Assembly (NCBI GenBank): GCA_900771165.1
Contig: CAAGMX010000292.1
Location: 1 to 10,914 of the forward strand
Direction of reading: 5' to 3'
Source: Victivallales bacterium
GTDB taxonomy: Bacteria > Verrucomicrobiota > Lentisphaeria > Oligosphaerales > Oligosphaeraceae
Length of the DNA stretch: 10,914 nucleotides
The position numbers and the translations under genes were made by a program. The notes below the pieces were generated by a model. That model was given only the letters and a program-made list of their open reading frames with translations, was not told where the DNA came from and did not search any database. Below are positions 8,901-10,914 of the stretch, piece after piece (the stretch's first letter is position 1; every line of letters starts with the position of its first letter).

Positions 8901-9301
8901 TCTTCGCCAGTGTCCTCCGAGTGCCGAAGATAGGCTAAGAGGGGTGCCCAAGATTCTTCCCGTGGAGGACTCTCCAGGAGGCCGTGGAGAAGGGAAAAGA
9001 TCCCCCATGCCATCACGTCGGCCGTGTATTTCTCCGGGGTAAAGTCGGGGCATAGCCCACGAAGCATCTCCCGGATGCCTTGGGGAAGGCCTGTGGCCTT
9101 GGCCCCCAACAACACCTCCCCGTGATCCAAGCGCTGCTGCTTCAACCACTGGGAAATCCCTGCGCTGGGCACCCATAGGTTCTCCGGGGCGAAAAAATCC
9201 CCGGGATCAGAACAATACCGCTCGGGATGTGCCTGACGCTCCTGGATAAAGCGTTCGGCAAGTTGGGTCAGATCTGTGTCGGCGTAGAAATGAAAACTCA
9301 T
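5987..9301 (-). CDS. recC: RecBCD subunit RecC (scaffold and Chi scanning)
   Basis: RecC holds RecB and RecD together, splits the duplex and scans the 3' strand for Chi. The protein has 1104 residues, against 1122 in E. coli, and shows family blocks in order: VPSAGISQWLKQQ (44-56), AGRIALLFDQYQSYLP (143-158), ITIFGATMMPPPYLQLL (226-242) with HGPCREFWGD (256-265), FHLCHTPRRQVEVLRDLLL (348-366), LNDILVMAPDITQFAPAI (383-400), YAVTDRTLRQTNLL (413-426), MPMRGIPCKIIVLLGMDQG (664-682) followed by AFPRR, and DRYIFLETLLATREKLIL (713-730). The last third is weakly conserved, as usual for a subunit with a degenerate nuclease-like fold. The segment at about 800-826 is rich in Pro and Ser, a probable loop. 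It is the first gene of the operon. The start aligns with the start of E. coli RecC; no Shine-Dalgarno precedes it. Compared with E. coli, several Chi-binding positions differ (see findings). Confidence 0.96.
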   Translation of the reverse strand: MSFHFYADTDLTQLAERFIQERQAHPERYCSDPGDFFAPENLWVPSAGISQWLKQQRLDHGEVLLGAKATGLPQGIREMLRGLCPDFTPEKYTADVMAWGIFSLLHGLLESPPREESWAPLLAYLRHSEDTGEDQEPRLYSFAGRIALLFDQYQSYLPHTLSAWAKGSSLTYALEKEKTSLNKKLHWQPLLWHKLHEHLGGCSLAEAMDHVLKGSPETSGKSLPPITIFGATMMPPPYLQLLKQYSQGGEVNFYYHGPCREFWGDNRSSKKVEDGFYQNNLLADNARQAQDFFNLLVEEGLLSGEEEENAGASSPPATLLQAIQEQVRNNVPAPEGAPFRDIDDSLTFHLCHTPRRQVEVLRDLLLHLLKTHNSQGSESVLTLNDILVMAPDITQFAPAIKAVFDASPLKGRYAVTDRTLRQTNLLAETFLKILQLPESGFAFSWIDALLDSQPFCQRFGFSPEAVSDLRQWLREGRVHLGYDGESRQKDFARRGIEGVSPEQEEFTWRKALDRMLLAEVMELPANEEDQHPAFGGLLPLPVTSTEGNSRQTLGNLSRLLQELHRTSEELQNKPQGRTLSQWHQLLQEILERFFLEDSQNTAEFSALRKQFQLWEENGKLAKADALLISRPLMTSILQGMLEAATTSGGSPSFLAGKITCCSLMPMRGIPCKIIVLLGMDQGAFPRRDPHQDFSLLNQADLLPYFVRSKAAEDRYIFLETLLATREKLILFYQAFQEDGKEQPPAMVVKQLQDYAKKLLQDRKEQPPLDVRHPLNSFDPRNFQGNPASLLSFFSFDAPSARTGLSPAPPSLKTLPPSPSLRPSNPVLTLWELETFLENGVEAFRRHALGCLPEEDDVLPEDQEPLKSDGLEKSACRKLLARRLRSLTENDGGDDSVWANMEKELRARDLLPFGLLGEKTFQEYKSLDKEALEEQGYWEAEEHSLELPLEIPGSGESSCCVSLRGTCLVARKKLLHVCYGENISDKHRLLAYLERLLWEATQGDSIPAIAFSFANPRETVEIPAPPPPGDAKALLETLVGFYCRSWQEPQTVTVALLQKANKPRTRVFDFSELSPEQYFPDYSQEELLTSLKTIASFLPPKFPWK

Positions 9302-9320
9302 GAGAAATCAACGTTGGGGA

Positions 9321-9328
9321 GGAAAGGG
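9321..9328 (-). promoter_or_regulatory. CCCTTTCC octamer upstream of recC
   Basis: On the minus strand, CCCTTTCC ends 19 bases before the recC ATG inside a longer C/T-rich stretch. No purine-rich ribosome binding site lies between it and the start codon. It is the third copy of the element found before recB and recD. Confidence 0.4.
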
Positions 9329-9345
9329 ATAAGGAGAGGAATTTT

Positions 9346-9383
9346 GAGCGAATCCATGCACGCAAGCGAGCGAATGCGCAAGC
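9346..9383. repeat. Imperfect tandem repeat upstream of recC
   Basis: Two adjacent units start with GAGCGAAT (9346-9353 and 9368-9375) and end with GCAAGC preceded by C or CG (CGCAAGC at 9361-9367 and 9377-9383). The first unit is 22 bases and the second 16, as if six bases were lost. It lies 45 bases upstream of the recC start. Its role is unknown. Confidence 0.6.
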
Positions 9384-9409
9384 AACGGGCTAGGGCAAAG
9401 GCGCAGGGG

Positions 9410-9425
9410 GAGGCATGCCCGCCTC
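9410..9425. repeat. GC-rich inverted repeat (GAGGC/GCCTC)
   Basis: GAGGC at 9410-9414 and GCCTC at 9421-9425 form a perfect 5-base-pair stem around a six-base loop, ATGCCC. Flanking CAG and CTG could add pairs past a GGG bulge. It has no run of T on either side, so it is not a typical terminator. Confidence 0.4.
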
Positions 9426-9503
9426 TGGAGCGGAGTTCCCCAAATCCCCGCACGTTGCCGGAATTCCCAAGCGCCTGAGGCGGGCGGACGGTTCAACTCG
9501 GGG

Positions 9504-9546
9504 GCAGCACCTGCTGCTATGGACCTCTCCTTTGCTCTTAAGGAGA
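9504..9546. repeat. Two adjacent hairpins in the recC upstream region
   Basis: GCAGCA at 9504-9509 pairs with TGCTGC at 9512-9517 across two bases, close to a perfect palindrome. Eight bases on, TCTCCTT at 9526-9532 pairs with AAGGAGA at 9540-9546 around a seven-base loop. If recC is transcribed from further right, both would lie in its 5' leader and could form structured RNA. Neither is followed by a clear T tract, so I do not call a terminator. Confidence 0.4.
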
Positions 9547-9590
9547 AAAGATTGCTTTCTCTCATGCCCGGATTTCCTCGATTCGTTGTC

Positions 9591-9618
9591 AGGATAAGGG
9601 GAAAAGAGGATTGGCCAA
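9591..9618 (-). promoter_or_regulatory. Weak sigma-70-like promoter candidate for recC operon
   Basis: On the minus strand, TTGGCC (9613-9618) and TATCCT (9591-9596) are 16 bases apart. Each matches four of six positions of the -35 and -10 consensus. It would give a leader of roughly 280 bases before recC, containing the hairpins and tandem repeat. The match is weak and chance is quite possible. Confidence 0.22.
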
Positions 9619-9680
9619 TGTAGCATGGGAGGAGGGGAACGGAGAGAAAACGGGCGGGTTTTTCCTCCCTCTTCCCGGAT

Positions 9681-9724
9681 GGTTATGGAAAATCATAACT
9701 ATTTATGGATTAACGGGTTAGAAT
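9681..9724. promoter_or_regulatory. AT-rich operator-like island
   Basis: This is the most AT-rich stretch of the window. GTTATG (9682-9687) and CATAAC (9694-9699) form an inverted repeat with a six-base centre. TTATGGA occurs at 9683-9689 and 9703-9709, 20 bases apart, about two helical turns. TAAC/GTTA (9711-9720) is a second small inverted repeat. TAGAAT at 9719-9724 on the plus strand and TATGAT on the minus strand (9691-9696) resemble -10 boxes, but neither has a good -35 partner. The position between divergent genes fits a shared control region; this is inferred. Confidence 0.35.
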
Positions 9725-9752
9725 TTGCATTGCCGAAAATCCCCCCTATGCT
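9725..9752 (+). promoter_or_regulatory. Weak promoter candidate for the prepilin-type gene
   Basis: TTGCAT (9725-9730) and TATGCT (9747-9752) are 16 bases apart and about 75 bases upstream of the start codon. The -10 matches four of six consensus positions and the -35 three. The wider CTATGCTA recurs as CTATGTTA at 10614-10621 before the next gene, which slightly supports a -10 role. Confidence 0.3.
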
Positions 9753-9826
9753 ATCCCCAGGTACGCGCCATTCCCCTGGGCAAGGGGAGGCGCAGAGCAA
9801 CTTGGGATTGCGGGAGGCAAGCGGCC

Positions 9827-10561
9827 ATGGAAGAACAGATGAGCAGGAAGGGAGGGGAGGGGAGCGGGCGTTCCTTCACCCTGGTGGAGATGCTGACGGT
9901 GATGGGGATTGTGGCCATTTTGATGTCGCTGCTGCTGCCGGCCCTGGGGCGTGCCCGCCAGAAGGCATCCCAGATCCAGTGTCTGAGCAATCTGCGCCAG
10001 CTGGCCACGGCCATGACCCTCTATGCGGATTCCTGGCGGGGGCGTCTCCCTCCCTACGTCACGGCGGCCCGTCCGGAGGAACATCCGGGGCTGAACTGGG
10101 CGGGCTGGAGTTTTCCCTACCACAACAATCCCCGGCTCCTGGTGTGTTCCGCCGGCGTGGGAAAGATCCCCGCCGCCACGCCCCAGGGCTTCCGGGACTA
10201 CGATGCCTCCTACGGATGGAACTACGACGGCACCCAGGGAAACCGGGGACCGCTGGCCACGGCCATCCGGCAGCCTTCCCTGGTCTATCTCCTCTGCGAT
10301 TCCGGAGATCCTTGCCTCATCTACGGCGCCAATACCTGGGACAACCTGATGGAGGAACTGGATCTGGACTGGGATTCCCAGCTGGAGGGCGCCAACCGCC
10401 ACCGGGGCCAGGTCAATGCGGCCTTTGTGGATGGCCACGCCTCCTCCCGGGAACTGGAGGAATTCCTGGGCGCTCCCTGCGCCTCTCTGGCTCCCCCCTG
10501 GCACATTCCCTGGGAGGGAGGCGTGCTGGAAAAGGGGGTCGTCCCCTTCCCGGACCGCTAG
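9827..10561 (+). CDS. Prepilin-type protein with H-X9-DG domain
   Basis: The protein has 244 residues and is probably exported and membrane-anchored through a type IV pilin-like N-terminus, like the abundant pseudopilin-like proteins of Planctomycetes, Verrucomicrobia and Lentisphaerae. A short basic leader (1-16) precedes FTLVEM at 17-22, with Glu21 at the +5 position and a hydrophobic helix to about residue 40 (ending LLLPAL). A GRARQKA...C..NLRQ segment at 41-58 is typical of the family. RHRGQVNAAFVDGHA at 191-205 contains His192, nine residues, then Asp202-Gly203, matching the processing-associated H-X9-DG signature exactly. The residue before the cleavage site is Ser16, not the usual Gly. 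Six cysteines are present, most in the C-terminal globular part. I chose ATG 9827 because GGGAGG ends nine bases upstream; ATG 9839 is an alternative, and ATG 9725 would give an unlikely long leader. Its specific role in secretion or surface assembly is unknown. Confidence 0.9.
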   Translation: MEEQMSRKGGEGSGRSFTLVEMLTVMGIVAILMSLLLPALGRARQKASQIQCLSNLRQLATAMTLYADSWRGRLPPYVTAARPEEHPGLNWAGWSFPYHNNPRLLVCSAGVGKIPAATPQGFRDYDASYGWNYDGTQGNRGPLATAIRQPSLVYLLCDSGDPCLIYGANTWDNLMEELDLDWDSQLEGANRHRGQVNAAFVDGHASSRELEEFLGAPCASLAPPWHIPWEGGVLEKGVVPFPDR

Positions 10562-10566
10562 TCTGC

Positions 10567-10605
10567 CCCAGGTTTTTCCTTGCCGGAAAAAGGGGGGATT
10601 TCCCC
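10567..10605 (+). terminator. Hairpin after the prepilin-type gene, possible terminator
   Basis: Twelve bases after the stop, TTTTTCC (10573-10579) and GGAAAAA (10585-10591) form a perfect seven-pair stem around TTGCC, and CCC/GGG further out can add pairs across an internal loop. A second small repeat, GGGG ATTT CCCC, follows at 10594-10605. No T tract follows, so it is not a standard intrinsic terminator and may only slow or protect the transcript. Confidence 0.3.
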
Positions 10606-10613
10606 GCCCTGCG

Positions 10614-10692
10614 CTATGTTAAGCACACGGCGCCCCCCCAGGCCCTCTCCCTCCTCTCCATTCCTCCCCACGCCACCCCAGAACCGTCAAAG
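10614..10692 (+). promoter_or_regulatory. Possible -10 and pyrimidine-rich leader of the epimerase gene
   Basis: CTATGTTA at 10614-10621 repeats, with one change, the CTATGCTA before the prepilin gene, at a similar distance from the start codon (72 versus 74 bases). No good -35 lies 16-18 bases upstream, where the sequence is a G run. The leader that follows is mostly C and T, and no Shine-Dalgarno precedes the ATG. Read-through from the prepilin gene is the alternative. Confidence 0.25.
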
Positions 10693-10914
10693 ATGGACAC
10701 TTCCCCCCTCATCCGCTTCCCCCAGGGAACCCGGGTTCTCGTTACGGGAGGGGCGGGGTTCATCGGCTCCCATCTGGTGGAGGCTCTCCTGGCCCAGGGA
10801 TGCCGGGTCCGGTGCCTGGATGATCTCTCCACCGGAAGCCGGGAGAATGTGACCCTCTTCCAGGACCGGGAGGGATACCAGTTTCTCCAGGGGGATGTGA
10901 AGTCCCTGGATACC
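10693..10914 (+). CDS. NAD-dependent epimerase/dehydratase, N-terminal part
   Basis: The first 74 codons are present and the gene continues past the window. VLVTGGAGFIGSHLVEALL (15-33) contains the GxxGxxG dinucleotide-binding motif of extended short-chain dehydrogenases at residues 19-25. LDDLSTGSRENV at 42-53 carries the acidic residue that binds the NAD ribose, followed by the S-T-G-x-x-x-N pattern common in UDP-sugar epimerases and decarboxylases (GalE, WbpP and UXS-like). QGDV at 66-69 is the next strand, near the adenine. The catalytic Ser and YxxxK are beyond the window, so the exact reaction cannot be named; nucleotide-sugar conversion for surface polysaccharide is likely. The ATG is the only sensible start in this frame and has no Shine-Dalgarno. 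The gap of 131 bases to the upstream gene leaves co-transcription open. Confidence 0.92.
   Translation, partial: MDTSPLIRFPQGTRVLVTGGAGFIGSHLVEALLAQGCRVRCLDDLSTGSRENVTLFQDREGYQFLQGDVKSLDT

Larger units (their letters stand above)
9302..9826. other. Gene-free divergent intergenic region
   Basis: These 525 bases separate leftward recC from the rightward prepilin gene. Short open frames exist on both strands (for example 9308-9565 and 9390-9626 on the minus strand), but they overlap each other, have no recognisable domain and look like chance. The recC-proximal part holds an imperfect tandem repeat and several hairpins. The middle has a purine-rich stretch and the perfect palindrome ATTGGCCAAT at 9610-9619. 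The part from 9681 to 9724 is much more AT-rich. I checked for tRNA and signal recognition particle RNA features. GGTTCAACTC at about 9490 resembles a tRNA T-loop, but its flanks do not pair. Confidence 0.7.

Noticed and set aside
9488..9512. tRNA-like T-loop GGTTCAACTC
   Set aside because: The bases on the two sides do not form the 5-base-pair T stem, and no acceptor, D or anticodon arms can be drawn around it.
9308..9626. Two short overlapping minus-strand open frames (85 and 78 codons) upstream of recC
   Set aside because: They overlap each other in different frames and cover hairpins and repeats. Neither has a recognisable motif or convincing ribosome binding site.
9725..9826. Upstream ATG at 9725 as start of the prepilin-type protein
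   Set aside because: It would add 34 residues before the leader, overlaps the candidate promoter and has no Shine-Dalgarno, while ATG 9827 has GGGAGG at nine bases.
10580..10852. 90-codon plus-strand frame overlapping the epimerase start
   Set aside because: It runs in another frame through the GxxGxxG coding region of the epimerase gene and yields a Pro/Ser-rich sequence without a motif.

Overview
This is a GC-rich bacterial chromosomal window dominated by one minus-strand operon that encodes a complete RecBCD-type DNA break-repair enzyme. Read in the direction of transcription, the operon is recC (9301 to 5987), recB (5941 to 2561), recD (2535 to 787) and a class I SAM-dependent methyltransferase that runs off the left edge of the window. 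Gaps are 45 and 25 bases, and the methyltransferase ATG overlaps the recD TGA. All helicase motifs of RecB and RecD and the RecB nuclease residues appear intact, so the enzyme should be active. RecC has the family's signature blocks, but several residues that bind Chi in E. coli RecC are different here.

Between recC and the first rightward gene lies about 525 bases with no convincing gene (9302-9826). It holds an imperfect tandem repeat, several short hairpins, a short AT-rich island with a palindrome and spaced direct repeats, and weak promoter-like hexamers for both directions. On the plus strand follow a prepilin-type (H-X9-DG) secreted protein gene (9827-10561) and the start of an extended-SDR NAD-dependent sugar-nucleotide epimerase/dehydratase gene (10693 to the right edge).

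The organism is most likely a member of the PVC group, such as Lentisphaerae, Verrucomicrobia or a relative. The main reason is the prepilin H-X9-DG protein with an FTLVEM...LLLPALGRAR start that lacks the usual Gly before the cleavage site, a style I associate with those phyla. This is inference from one protein.

The three rec genes lack a purine-rich Shine-Dalgarno sequence. Each instead carries the same pyrimidine octamer, CCCTTTCC, 15-19 bases upstream of its ATG. The epimerase gene also starts behind a C/T-rich leader, whereas the prepilin gene has a normal GGGAGG site. This shared upstream element is the least expected signal in the window. I found no CRISPR array, insertion sequence, rRNA or tRNA, and no clearly new multi-gene system.
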